A stretch of 6,358 bases of DNA from an uncultured Clostridia bacterium (GCA_934230055.1 CAKQEE010000065.1:1-6358), one strand, 5' to 3'; positions 1 through 5,483 are shown, counted from the stretch's first letter. The notes: a model not told the origin generated them from the sequence alone. Translations and numbers: made by a program.

Positions 1-753
1 ATTGCTTACCGAAAGCCCCTGATCTTCCGCCCACCATTTATAAAGCACAAAGAAGAAGTAGTTCGGAGAGGTTCCGGGCCAGCCGAACGGGGTTATTTTG
101 CTTGTTCTCGTTTCGTTGTCCTTATTCACGTCCGCAAAGAACGCAAGAAGCTCGGAAATCGTTTCGGGAGGAGCTATCCATTTACCGCCCGAAATTCTTT
201 CTTCGGAAACGGCGAATCCGGAATCCGTGTGATTTGTGGAAAGAAGAATTTCTTCGTTATAAACCATTGCGCAGGGAAGCATCGTCCACGGCAAAGCCCA
301 CGGAAGATTTTCCGTCTGTCCCGCGCGTTTTTGCATATAGTATTTATCTCTCGCCACGGGAGAAAGATATTCGTAAATGCTCTTTTCCCCGCTAGACGTA
401 GTAACCTTTGCGGCATACACGTCATAGAGCGGTTCTATCATTCCGCCCGTAACGAGTTCGGAAAACCCGAGGTTATTGCCCATTATTATATCGGGAAGAT
501 TTTTGCCCGTGGTAAGTATTGTAGAAGCGTTGCAGGAGCCGTCCGTTTCCGGAGTGAGCGAATATTTGAATTCGGGGTGAATAGCCTTGTATCTTGCGCA
601 GGCGTTTTCAAGCCATTCTTCGCCGTAACCGCCGTTATAGAAGGTTATGTCGAGAGTTCCCTCCGCCGAGCCGCTTTTTTTTGCGCAACCTGCGGTTCCC
701 ACGCTTGCAACGAGTGCCGCAAGACTTAAAACAACTGCTATAAGCTTTTTCAT
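1..753 (-). CDS. ABC transporter sugar-type solute-binding lipoprotein, C-terminus cut by window edge
   Basis: Reading the minus strand from the ATG at 753 gives 251 residues with no stop before the left edge, so the C-terminal part is missing (family members are usually 400-550 residues). The start has an AAAGGAGA ribosome binding site at 761-768 with a 7-base spacer. Residues 1-22 form a lipoprotein signal peptide (MKKLIAVVLSLAALVASVGTAG) ending at Cys23 in a TAGC lipobox, so the mature protein should be lipid-anchored on the outer face of the membrane. The region after it (DITFYNGGYGEEWLENACARY, then LPDIIMGNNLGFSELVTGGMIEPL near 86-109) has the layout of family 1 extracellular solute-binding proteins: an early beta strand, an alpha helix, and a 'PDI' strand before a helix. 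It would capture a sugar or oligosaccharide for the permease encoded 40 bases upstream. The exact ligand cannot be told. Only family level is secure. Confidence 0.88.
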   Translation of the reverse strand, partial: MKKLIAVVLSLAALVASVGTAGCAKKSGSAEGTLDITFYNGGYGEEWLENACARYKAIHPEFKYSLTPETDGSCNASTILTTGKNLPDIIMGNNLGFSELVTGGMIEPLYDVYAAKVTTSSGEKSIYEYLSPVARDKYYMQKRAGQTENLPWALPWTMLPCAMVYNEEILLSTNHTDSGFAVSEERISGGKWIAPPETISELLAFFADVNKDNETRTSKITPFGWPGTSPNYFFFVLYKWWAEDQGLSVSN

Positions 754-793
754 ATATAATTCTCCTTTATCTCGATTTCGTTAACTACGCTGA

Positions 794-1678
794 TTATTCT
801 TTTATCCCGCCGCCCATACTGAATTGCATAATCTTTTTCTGGAACGCCAAAAAGAGTATCACCATAGGAAGAGTGGTTATCAGTATCGCGCAGAAAAGCT
901 TCGGGTATTGTCCCGAAAGCGCGCCCGCGCCCGCAACGCCGTCGCTTATTCTTTTAACGCCCACCGCTATCGTTTCGTAAGAACGGAGGAACAGATAGGG
1001 CGTTTCGTAACTGTTCCACACGCCGATAAAGCTTAAAAGCCAGATAGAAGTGCAAACGGGCATAACCTGCGGCATTACTATCTGCAAAAACGTTCTCCAC
1101 TGCCCCGCGCCGTCTATCGATGCGGCTTCCGCATACGTCGGCGAAACGTTTCTGAACGTGGCGTGCAAAAGCAAAAAGTTGAACCCCACGCCCGAAGCGG
1201 ACATTATTATAAACCCTATATGCGTATCTATAAAGTTTATATCGGACATCAGCTTATAAAGCGAAGCAAGCGAACCCGCAACCGGTATGAACATATTAGA
1301 AATGGCTATAACGTATATAACCTTGTTCGCCTTAAAGTTGAACTTTATAAGCGCGTAAGCAAGGCAAGCCGTAACGAATATAGACAACGTAGGCACCGCT
1401 ATGCAGATTATAAGCGAGTTAGAGAACATCGTTATCAAATCGAATTCCGAAAGCACTTCCGCATAGTTGGCAAAAACGTATTCGCTCGGCATACCCCACA
1501 AATTCGTTGCGAAATCTATCGGAGTTCGCACGGAGTTATAAGCTATCCACGCGAAAGGAAAAATAAGCGTAGCCGCGTAAACGAAGAATATAACGCAAAG
1601 CACGGCAAGAACGGTTCTATCCCTTTTCAGCCCGTTTTTATTTCTTTTTATTAAAGGTATCGTCCTTTCGTTAGTCAT
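794..1678 (-). CDS. MalG-type carbohydrate ABC transporter permease
   Basis: This 294-residue inner-membrane subunit belongs to the binding-protein-dependent sugar permeases (MalG/AraQ type). Six hydrophobic segments are visible at about residues 22-45, 83-110, 118-141, 152-174, 206-224 and 260-279. The cytoplasmic EAA loop that docks on the ATPase is clear at 184-203 (E-AASIDGAG-x8-I-x-MP). Length is typical (270-300). I chose the ATG at 1678 rather than the TTG at 1681, because GAAGG at 1686-1690 lies 7 bases from the ATG but only 4 from the TTG. It starts 16 bases after the stop of the surface lipoprotein gene and is followed after 40 bases by the solute-binding protein, so the three are almost certainly one transcript. 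MalG-type permeases work as heterodimers with a MalF-type subunit; none is in the window. The ATPase is also absent, which is common for sugar importers sharing an MsmK-type ATPase. Confidence 0.93.
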   Translation of the reverse strand: MTNERTIPLIKRNKNGLKRDRTVLAVLCVIFFVYAATLIFPFAWIAYNSVRTPIDFATNLWGMPSEYVFANYAEVLSEFDLITMFSNSLIICIAVPTLSIFVTACLAYALIKFNFKANKVIYVIAISNMFIPVAGSLASLYKLMSDINFIDTHIGFIIMSASGVGFNFLLLHATFRNVSPTYAEAASIDGAGQWRTFLQIVMPQVMPVCTSIWLLSFIGVWNSYETPYLFLRSYETIAVGVKRISDGVAGAGALSGQYPKLFCAILITTLPMVILFLAFQKKIMQFSMGGGIKE

Positions 1679-1694
1679 CAAAAAACCTTCTTTT

Positions 1695-3293
1695 TTATAT
1701 TATTTCCCTGATTTCTATAAGAGAAACGTGCAGTTCGTTGTTACCGACAAAATCTCCGAAAGTTAAGAGAATACCTTCCGAAGAGGTAGCCGCGGTAAAT
1801 TCCCGGCTAACCTCTTTGTCCGCCAAATCCGTTCCGCCTTCCGTTATCACGTCGCCTATCTGCTCTCCGCCGATATACTTTATAATAAACTGTCCGTTAT
1901 GGGTTCCTACCGTGGAATATCTTATCGTTACGGTATATTTTTTGCCTTCTTCTATGGCAAAATAAGCGGCGGCTTCCCTCGGGGTGTAAGTATTCTCATA
2001 GCTGTTGGTTATAACGAGCGCGCTTTCTCCGTTTTCGTTTTTAACTGAGTTAGAAGAATTTCCCGCTTCCCACCTAGGAATATAGAAATACGCTTTATCT
2101 TCGCTGAAAGAGGCAACGGAGCCGTCCTCTCTCTCGTTCGCAAACCTGAAATCTTCTCTGTAAACGTTTATTTTTTCCGCAACTCTCTCCGTATAGCGGA
2201 AAGCGGGCGTAACGCTTAAATCGGAAAAGGCTATGATATTAGAGCCGTTAGCTTCTCCGCAATAAAGGTAAAGAGTTTCCAAGTCTGCGGGGCAAACGAA
2301 AGTTATTCTTACTTCGTTAATTCCGCCGACGTTTTTAAGCGTCGTGTTGTAAAACTCGCTGTCGTCCTCCGCCGTGGCAATCTTCTTGCTGCCGTCGGCT
2401 TCCGCGCAAACGGAAATCCCCATCGCGCTGACGCCGCGCAAAAGCTGAACGTTTACCGCAAGGGTATATTCCACGCCTTCATAAAATTTGCCGTTCATCA
2501 CGAACGCGAAAACGTGATATTCTTCCGCATTATGAGTATTTTCCGTTTCTATATAGCTTTTGCCCTTGAACTCGTCTTTGCGGACAATCGTTTTTTCGTC
2601 TATCGCAGAAGATGTGAAATTGCTTGCCGTAATCATTCTCGCGTTTTCGTCGAACGCCGCGCTCGCAGTATCCGCCTCGTAGTTTTCCGCTTCTACGACT
2701 CGCACGGTCATCTCGTCGCTCTTTTCGCCGTTCACCGCCGTAACGGTTATGGTCGCTTCGCCCTCGCCTATCGCGGTTATTTTCCCTTCGCCGTTTACCG
2801 CAACCACGTTCAAATCGTCCGCGTTCCACACGATCTCGTCGTCATTTACTTCGGGAACGACGGAAACGCTTGCCGTAAAGCTCTCGCCGACGACCAGAGT
2901 TCTTCTATTTTTATTCTCTATCGTAATTTCACTTACGTAAACTTTATTTGAAAGCACCGTAAGAATAAAGCTTCCGCATTCTTTGCCGTCTACCGTTAAG
3001 GTTACCGCGCATCTGCCCGCAGCCACGGCTACAAGCTTGCCATTCTCGGAAACGGTCGCGACGCTCTCGTCCGAAACTCTCCATTCCGCCTTTTCGTAGG
3101 TAGCGTTTTCCGGCTCGCATTTTACCGAAAGATTAAACTCGCTTCCCTCTGTCAGCTCGTTATCCGCAGGCACGACGGCAATGGAAAAAGTGCCTTCCGC
3201 CTTGTTTTCGCCGCAACCGAAGCCGAACGCGCAAAAAGAAAGGCACGCAATCACGCTTAAAATCAAAAGTACGCTTTTTCTTATTCTTTTCAT
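1695..3293 (-). CDS. Surface lipoprotein with two Big2 Ig-like domains and probable carbohydrate-binding-like C-terminal domains
   Basis: A 532-residue secreted protein. The frame is open further up, but the ATG at 3293 is the likely start: it has AGGTGG at 3297-3302 and begins a classic signal peptide (MKRIRKSVLLILSVIACLSF). Cys27 (GFGC) is the probable lipid-modified residue, although the lipobox is not canonical. Residues 36-113 and 117-200 are two bacterial Ig-like Big2 repeats, with the family pattern 'W-x-S-D-x5-V-x3-G-x-I/V-x-A-x3-G-x-A-x-I/V-T-V'; the second reads GKITAIGEGEATITVTA near 170-186. Residues ~206-365 and ~376-532 look like two beta-sandwich modules of the CBM4/9 kind: each has a Y/F-T-L/V-x-V/I-x strand (EYTLAVNVQ, KYTVTIRYS) and ends in an LS/LIEI-type strand. 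No glycosidase catalytic domain is recognisable. It probably displays or binds glycans at the cell surface for the importer encoded just downstream. The CBM assignment is inference from pattern; the Big2 call is firmer. Confidence 0.85.
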   Translation of the reverse strand: MKRIRKSVLLILSVIACLSFCAFGFGCGENKAEGTFSIAVVPADNELTEGSEFNLSVKCEPENATYEKAEWRVSDESVATVSENGKLVAVAAGRCAVTLTVDGKECGSFILTVLSNKVYVSEITIENKNRRTLVVGESFTASVSVVPEVNDDEIVWNADDLNVVAVNGEGKITAIGEGEATITVTAVNGEKSDEMTVRVVEAENYEADTASAAFDENARMITASNFTSSAIDEKTIVRKDEFKGKSYIETENTHNAEEYHVFAFVMNGKFYEGVEYTLAVNVQLLRGVSAMGISVCAEADGSKKIATAEDDSEFYNTTLKNVGGINEVRITFVCPADLETLYLYCGEANGSNIIAFSDLSVTPAFRYTERVAEKINVYREDFRFANEREDGSVASFSEDKAYFYIPRWEAGNSSNSVKNENGESALVITNSYENTYTPREAAAYFAIEEGKKYTVTIRYSTVGTHNGQFIIKYIGGEQIGDVITEGGTDLADKEVSREFTAATSSEGILLTFGDFVGNNELHVSLIEIREII

Positions 3294-3374
3294 AATCCAC
3301 CTATCATTATTTAATATTTTTCGGCGTATTTCGCAAAATATCGGCACCCGCCGTAAAAAAGTGCGGCAAAAAAT

Positions 3375-3388
3375 ACTTGCCCGCAAGT
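3375..3388 (-). promoter_or_regulatory. Perfect dyad just downstream of the operon start site: operator or short attenuator hairpin
   Basis: ACTTGC-CC-GCAAGT is a perfect 6-bp inverted repeat with a 2-base centre. It covers about +5 to +18 of the transcript expected from the -10 box at 3400-3405. On the minus-strand RNA it is followed by A-TTTTTT, so it could act either as a DNA operator for a dimeric repressor or as a small attenuator hairpin. The TTGC half-site core recurs in the other repeats near the promoter. Which role applies is not decidable here. Confidence 0.45.
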
Positions 3389-3399
3389 TTTACTCTTAA

Positions 3400-3428
3400 A
3401 TTATAGCAACACCGTGCAAACCTTTCTA
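3400..3428 (-). promoter_or_regulatory. Extended -10 SigA-type promoter of the lipoprotein-permease-binding protein operon
   Basis: On the minus strand a perfect TATAAT (3400-3405) is preceded by TGC, making an extended -10 element (TTGCTATAAT). The -35 position 17 bases upstream (3423-3428) reads TAGAAA, a poor match, which is typical of promoters needing an activator such as an AraC-family protein. Transcription should start near 3393, giving a leader of about 100 bases before the ATG at 3293. Confidence 0.65.
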
Positions 3429-3463
3429 CATTATTTATAACTAAAAGTTGCAATTTTTTGCAC
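3414..3463. promoter_or_regulatory. Candidate AraC-type operator: TTGCA repeats around the operon -35 region
   Basis: GTGCAAA at 3414-3420 and TTTGCAC at 3457-3463 are an exact inverted pair separated by 36 bases. TTGCAA (3448-3453) and TTGCAC (3458-3463) are direct repeats exactly 10 bases apart, i.e. on the same DNA face. AraC-family proteins use two helix-turn-helix motifs to bind direct half-sites one turn apart near the -35 of their targets, and these copies sit at and just upstream of the -35 region. A regulator gene of that family begins 246 bases away. The repeats are short and the region is AT-rich, so chance is possible. Confidence 0.35.
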
Positions 3464-3474
3464 TCTGTATTTGA

Positions 3475-3503
3475 TTGACAAACGAAGCCGATTGTTGTAT
3501 TAT
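3475..3503 (+). promoter_or_regulatory. Near-consensus SigA-type promoter toward the AraC-family gene
   Basis: TTGACA (3475-3480), a spacer of exactly 17 bases, and TATTAT (3498-3503) give a full -35 and 5/6 of the -10 consensus. Transcription would start near 3510, leaving an AT-rich leader of about 200 bases before the regulator gene. It lies just upstream of, and points away from, the TTGCA repeats of the divergent operon, so a bound regulator at 3448-3463 could also affect it. Confidence 0.6.
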
Positions 3504-3649
3504 TAAATAAAATACGTGAAAAACGAATTTTTCTTGCAATATTTACCCAAAAATACCACGCTTTTCGTTTTTTTGAATAAAATTAAAAAATTTGTTTTTA
3601 TTTAAAAATTTGAAATTTTGAACGCTTTGCGAAAGGCAGAATATTTTTT

Positions 3650-3678
3650 ACTGTTATCGGAAAATATTTTGCTATTAT
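3650..3678 (+). promoter_or_regulatory. Second, extended -10 candidate promoter close to the AraC-family gene
   Basis: TGC directly followed by TATTAT (3673-3678) makes an extended -10 element. The matching -35 position (3650-3655, ACTGTT) is weak. A start near 3685 would give a leader of only about 24 bases, containing the AAAGGAG ribosome binding site at 3691-3697. It may be an alternative to the distal promoter at 3475. The stretch between the two (3504-3649) holds no gene; it is very AT-rich, with a run of A/T tracts around 3573-3620. Confidence 0.4.
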
Positions 3679-3708
3679 TACCGCGTTTTAAAAGGAGCCG
3701 CACGGGAA

Positions 3709-4629
3709 ATGATAGAACTTTATAACGAAGAAGTTATTAAATACGCGCCGCTGACTTCGGTTACGAACAGGTTTCTTACGAACACGCACTCGCACACGTT
3801 TTGGGAAATCACTTATACTCTTTTCAATCAGGTTGCAACGCAGGTTATAAACGGGCATAGCGTGGAAATAGGCAGTAACGAATTTCTTATAATTCGCCCG
3901 TTCGATATCCACGGGCTTATCAGAAGCGGCAAAACGGTCGTTAAAGACAGAAATATTTTCGTTTCGGAAGAGAAAATGCGCAAAATATGCGATTCGATAG
4001 ACGGGAATTTATATAAGAGGCTTTCCACGGGTTCGGAACCGATAGTATGTCCTTTTCCGCAACATACGGTAGAGGTTTTAGAGGGCAGGCTTAACCTTTT
4101 CGGAAATTTTAAAGACGGTAACGAAGCAGTTCTCGAATCCATTCATTCCACGATAGTAGCGTATCTTTTGGGACTTTATATAGAATCCACTCTGAACATA
4201 CCGAAGAGCTATCCCGCATGGCTGCAAGAGCTTTTAAATAATCTTCGCGATCCGCAGTTTGCAAACCAAAGCGTTTCCGATATAGTTAAAACCACTAATT
4301 ACAGTCATGGGTGGGTGTGCAAAAATTTTAAGAAAATCACCGGACAATCCATAGTAAATTATATTTTGGATCAGCGGCTTTACAATTCGCTTTCTATGCT
4401 GACCGATAAAGACAAATTGATTATAGACGTAGCACTCGATAACCATTTTTGTTCGCAAAGCAGTTATATAAACGCATTTAAAAAGAAGTTCGGGGTATCG
4501 CCCTCTAAATGGAGAAAAGAAAACACGGCGGAACGCTCGTTAAAGGTTACGCAGCGTTGGGGCGAATTTAAAATGATAAACGACAAAACGCTTCAATCGG
4601 AGCAGACCTCCCGCGGCAAAGAAGAGTAA
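3709..4629 (+). CDS. AraC-family transcriptional regulator with cupin-like sensor domain
   Basis: A 306-residue DNA-binding regulator. The N-terminal part (about 20-75) has the AraC-type cupin pattern: H27 and H29 in NTHSHTFWEITY, a G-H-x-V-x-I-G segment at 49-55, and RPFDIHGL with H68. Residues ~187-208 form the first helix-turn-helix (SVSDIVKTTNYSHGWVCKNF) and ~236-258 the second (IIDVALDNHFCSQSSYINAF). They are followed by the family signature F-K-K-K-FGVSPSKWR at 257-269, after which families usually end; here a 37-residue polar tail follows. The ATG has AAAGGAG 11 bases upstream. It is transcribed away from the sugar-import operon across a shared control region, the usual arrangement for a regulator of its neighbour. 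The predicted role is sugar-responsive control of that operon, probably as activator given the poor -35 there. The effector is unknown. Confidence 0.92.
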   Translation: MIELYNEEVIKYAPLTSVTNRFLTNTHSHTFWEITYTLFNQVATQVINGHSVEIGSNEFLIIRPFDIHGLIRSGKTVVKDRNIFVSEEKMRKICDSIDGNLYKRLSTGSEPIVCPFPQHTVEVLEGRLNLFGNFKDGNEAVLESIHSTIVAYLLGLYIESTLNIPKSYPAWLQELLNNLRDPQFANQSVSDIVKTTNYSHGWVCKNFKKITGQSIVNYILDQRLYNSLSMLTDKDKLIIDVALDNHFCSQSSYINAFKKKFGVSPSKWRKENTAERSLKVTQRWGEFKMINDKTLQSEQTSRGKEE

Positions 4630-4660
4630 CTATTAAAGAGGGGCTTTCCGTCCCTTTCGT

Positions 4661-4760
4661 CGTCATTCCGAGCCTTACTTCTTGCTCCTACTATCGAAGA
4701 ATCTCACCTCTTCGTCTTTCAGAGACCTTCCCGCGGAGCCTCGTCCCCGAAGAATCTCAT
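4661..4760. repeat. Degenerate interspersed-repeat-like segment with CGTCATTCCGAGC and two CGAAGAATCTCA copies
   Basis: The stretch opens with CGTCATTCCGAGCC (4661-4674). It then carries the 12-base word CGAAGAATCTCA twice, at 4695-4706 and 4748-4759, 53 bases apart. This word combination ('CGTCATTCCGAGC ... CGAAGAATCTC') resembles short noncoding interspersed repeats I associate with many bacterial genomes. No gene is visible between the regulator's stop and the hairpin at 4807. A genome-wide copy count is needed to confirm it is a repeat family. Confidence 0.45.
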
Positions 4761-4961
4761 TCATAATTTAGAACAAAAAAAACGCTTTACGGCGTCACCA
4801 TTAGGGAAACAGGCGTAGGCGAAAAGCTTACGCCTGTTTTCTTGTTTTTTTGGAAATTCTATTTCGCCTAGGTGGGTTAGAAATATTGTTACTGTTCTTT
4901 TGAATCCGCTTTTGGTTTTTACCTTTTCGGAAACAATAATTTTATCTATTAACAACCTTAC
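4761..4961 (-). pseudogene. Possible C-terminal remnant of a recombinase
   Basis: A minus-strand frame reads VRLLIDKIIVSEKVKTKSGF then KRTVTIFLTHLGEIEFP. The pattern 'L-I-D-K-I-x-V ... x-T-I-x-x-x-L/F-x-G-x-I-E' is reminiscent of the end of large serine recombinases. It has no ribosome binding site or convincing start. It begins exactly where the truncated DUF6088-like frame stops, and its last third runs through the hairpin at 4807-4839, so that part is unlikely to be original coding sequence. I read it as debris left by a deletion. It could also be chance open frame in AT-rich DNA. Confidence 0.25.
4807..4852 (+). terminator. Strong plus-strand intrinsic terminator
   Basis: AAACAGGCGTA (4807-4817) pairs perfectly with TACGCCTGTTT (4829-4839). 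The stem extends inward by a G-U and two G-C pairs to a GAAAA loop, and TTTTCTTG-T7 follows. There is no U-tract on the other strand, so it serves plus-strand transcripts. It lies about 180 bases after the AraC-family gene, the only plus-strand gene nearby, and probably ends that transcript. No better terminator is seen closer to its stop. Confidence 0.75.
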
Positions 4962-5134
4962 TAAACACCTTTGGAAACAGTTGAAAGTAATCCTTCTTCC
5001 TCAAACCTATTTAATATTTTTAACAACGTCTTATAAGGAACTTCTGCAAGTTCCGCATCTTTTAGCTTTGATACATCAAAAATTGCACCGTTATTATTCT
5101 TACAATACTCTCTAATCAATTTAGTATAATTCAA
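4961..5134 (-). CDS. Truncated DUF6088/AbiEi-antitoxin-like winged-helix protein, 57 residues
   Basis: The start is a TTG at 5134, chosen because a perfect AAGGAGGTG (5140-5148) precedes it at ideal spacing; no ATG fits. The 57 residues begin MNYTKLIREYCKNNNGAIFD and contain VPYKTLLKILNRFEEEGLLS near 32-51, ending TVSKGV. This matches the N-terminal winged-helix part I know from DUF6088 / AbiEi-like type IV antitoxin proteins, which normally continue 'SKGVYYIG...' to about 200 residues. Here TAG, then TAA, follow right after SKGV. The rest of the gene appears lost, and a different protein fragment begins at the same point. The expression signals look intact, with an extended -10 at 5179-5184, so a small DNA-binding protein could still be made. 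No toxin partner (AbiEii-type nucleotidyltransferase) is present. The family assignment is from memory of the motif. Confidence 0.6.
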   Translation of the reverse strand: MNYTKLIREYCKNNNGAIFDVSKLKDAELAEVPYKTLLKILNRFEEEGLLSTVSKGV

Positions 5135-5178
5135 ACTTCCACCTCCTTAAACAAGATAAAATCTCTGCTCTCACTAAT

Positions 5179-5207
5179 ATCATAACACATTTTCAGACGA
5201 CAAAAAA
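5179..5207 (-). promoter_or_regulatory. Extended -10 promoter for the truncated winged-helix gene
   Basis: On the minus strand TGT-TATGAT (TATGAT at 5179-5184) forms an extended -10. The -35 position, 17 bases up (5202-5207), reads TTTTTT or similar and falls in the T-tract of the tRNA terminator. Transcription would start near 5172, about 38 bases before the TTG start. Confidence 0.4.
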
Positions 5208-5245
5208 GCCGACACTTGCTATTTCTGCAAAAATGTCGACTTTTT
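5203..5245 (-). terminator. Intrinsic terminator of the tRNA-Val gene
   Basis: On the minus-strand RNA AAAAAGTCGACA (from 5245-5234) pairs with TGTCGGCTTTTT (5214-5203) over 12 positions with one U-G wobble, and the T-tract follows. The loop is about 19 bases. It lies 4 bases after the encoded CCA. On the plus strand the same stem would have a C-A mismatch, so the minus direction is favoured, though weak bidirectional action is possible. Confidence 0.75.
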
Positions 5246-5249
5246 ATCT

Positions 5250-5326
5250 TGGTGGGGGCGGTAAGGCTCGAACTTATGACCTCCACGATGTCAACGTGGC
5301 GCTCTAACCAACTGAGCTACGTCCCC
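5250..5326 (-). tRNA. tRNA-Val (anticodon GAC), CCA encoded
   Basis: A 77-base cloverleaf read on the minus strand. The acceptor 5' strand is GGGGACG. The D arm is GCTC-AGTTGGTTA-GAGC. The anticodon stem CCACG/CGTGG holds loop TTGACAT, giving anticodon GAC, which reads GUC and GUU valine codons. The variable region AGGTC is followed by a T arm with loop TTCGAGC, then CGCCCCC-A-CCA. Two stem positions do not pair: A5-C68 in the acceptor and A49-C65 at the base of the T stem. All conserved loop bases are present. It has its own promoter and terminator, so it is probably functional, but the mismatches are odd (see findings). Confidence 0.93.
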
Positions 5327-5345
5327 GCGCTCTTTAAGCTTAAAC

Positions 5346-5374
5346 ATTTTATCACATCTGCCGCTGTTTTACAA
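5346..5374 (-). promoter_or_regulatory. SigA-type promoter of the tRNA-Val gene
   Basis: On the minus strand TTGTAA (5369-5374), a 17-base spacer and TAAAAT (5346-5351) precede the tRNA. Transcription would start near 5339, leaving a 5' leader of about 13 bases before the mature tRNA end at 5326, a usual length for a single tRNA gene. Confidence 0.6.
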
Positions 5375-5451
5375 GCGTTTTAAGGCTTTCCGCGCACACT
5401 TTTTTTATATTCTCTCTCTTTTTTTATCAAAAATGCCGCCAAAAGCGATAT

Positions 5452-5483
5452 GTAACCCGTTACTTAATAAAGCAACAGGTTGC
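5452..5483. promoter_or_regulatory. Two related 12-bp palindromes 20 bp apart, candidate tandem operators
   Basis: GTAACCCGTTAC (5452-5463) and GCAACAGGTTGC (5472-5483) both fit GYAAC-NN-GTTRC. Their centres are exactly 20 bases apart, two helical turns, with TTAATAAA between. They lie in the gap between the tRNA promoter and the exonuclease gene. No plus-strand gene starts nearby, and the sites are about 80 bases upstream of the tRNA -35, so the target is unclear. The rest of the gap (5375-5451 and 5484-5571) shows only T-rich tracts and nothing I can name. Confidence 0.35.

Noticed and set aside
229..729. A 166-residue open frame on the plus strand
   Set aside because: It lies antisense to the solute-binding protein gene, which has a signal peptide, lipobox and ribosome binding site; the plus-strand frame has none of these.
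1163..1654. A 163-residue plus-strand frame rich in Arg, Tyr and Lys
   Set aside because: It is the mirror of the permease gene; composition is that of an antisense shadow and no start signal is present.
3517..3606. Short frame starting GTG in the regulator leader (MKNEFFLQYLPKNTT...)
   Set aside because: No ribosome binding site, starts a few bases after the expected transcript start, and the sequence is mostly A/T tracts.
4631..4658. AAAGAGGGG...CCCTTT just after the regulator stop as a terminator
   Set aside because: The stem is short and bulged and no T-run follows; the hairpin at 4807 is far better.
4961..5326. Direct repeats (attL/attR) of the tRNA 3' end bounding an element
   Set aside because: I found no second copy of the tRNA 3' end within the window, so element boundaries cannot be drawn.
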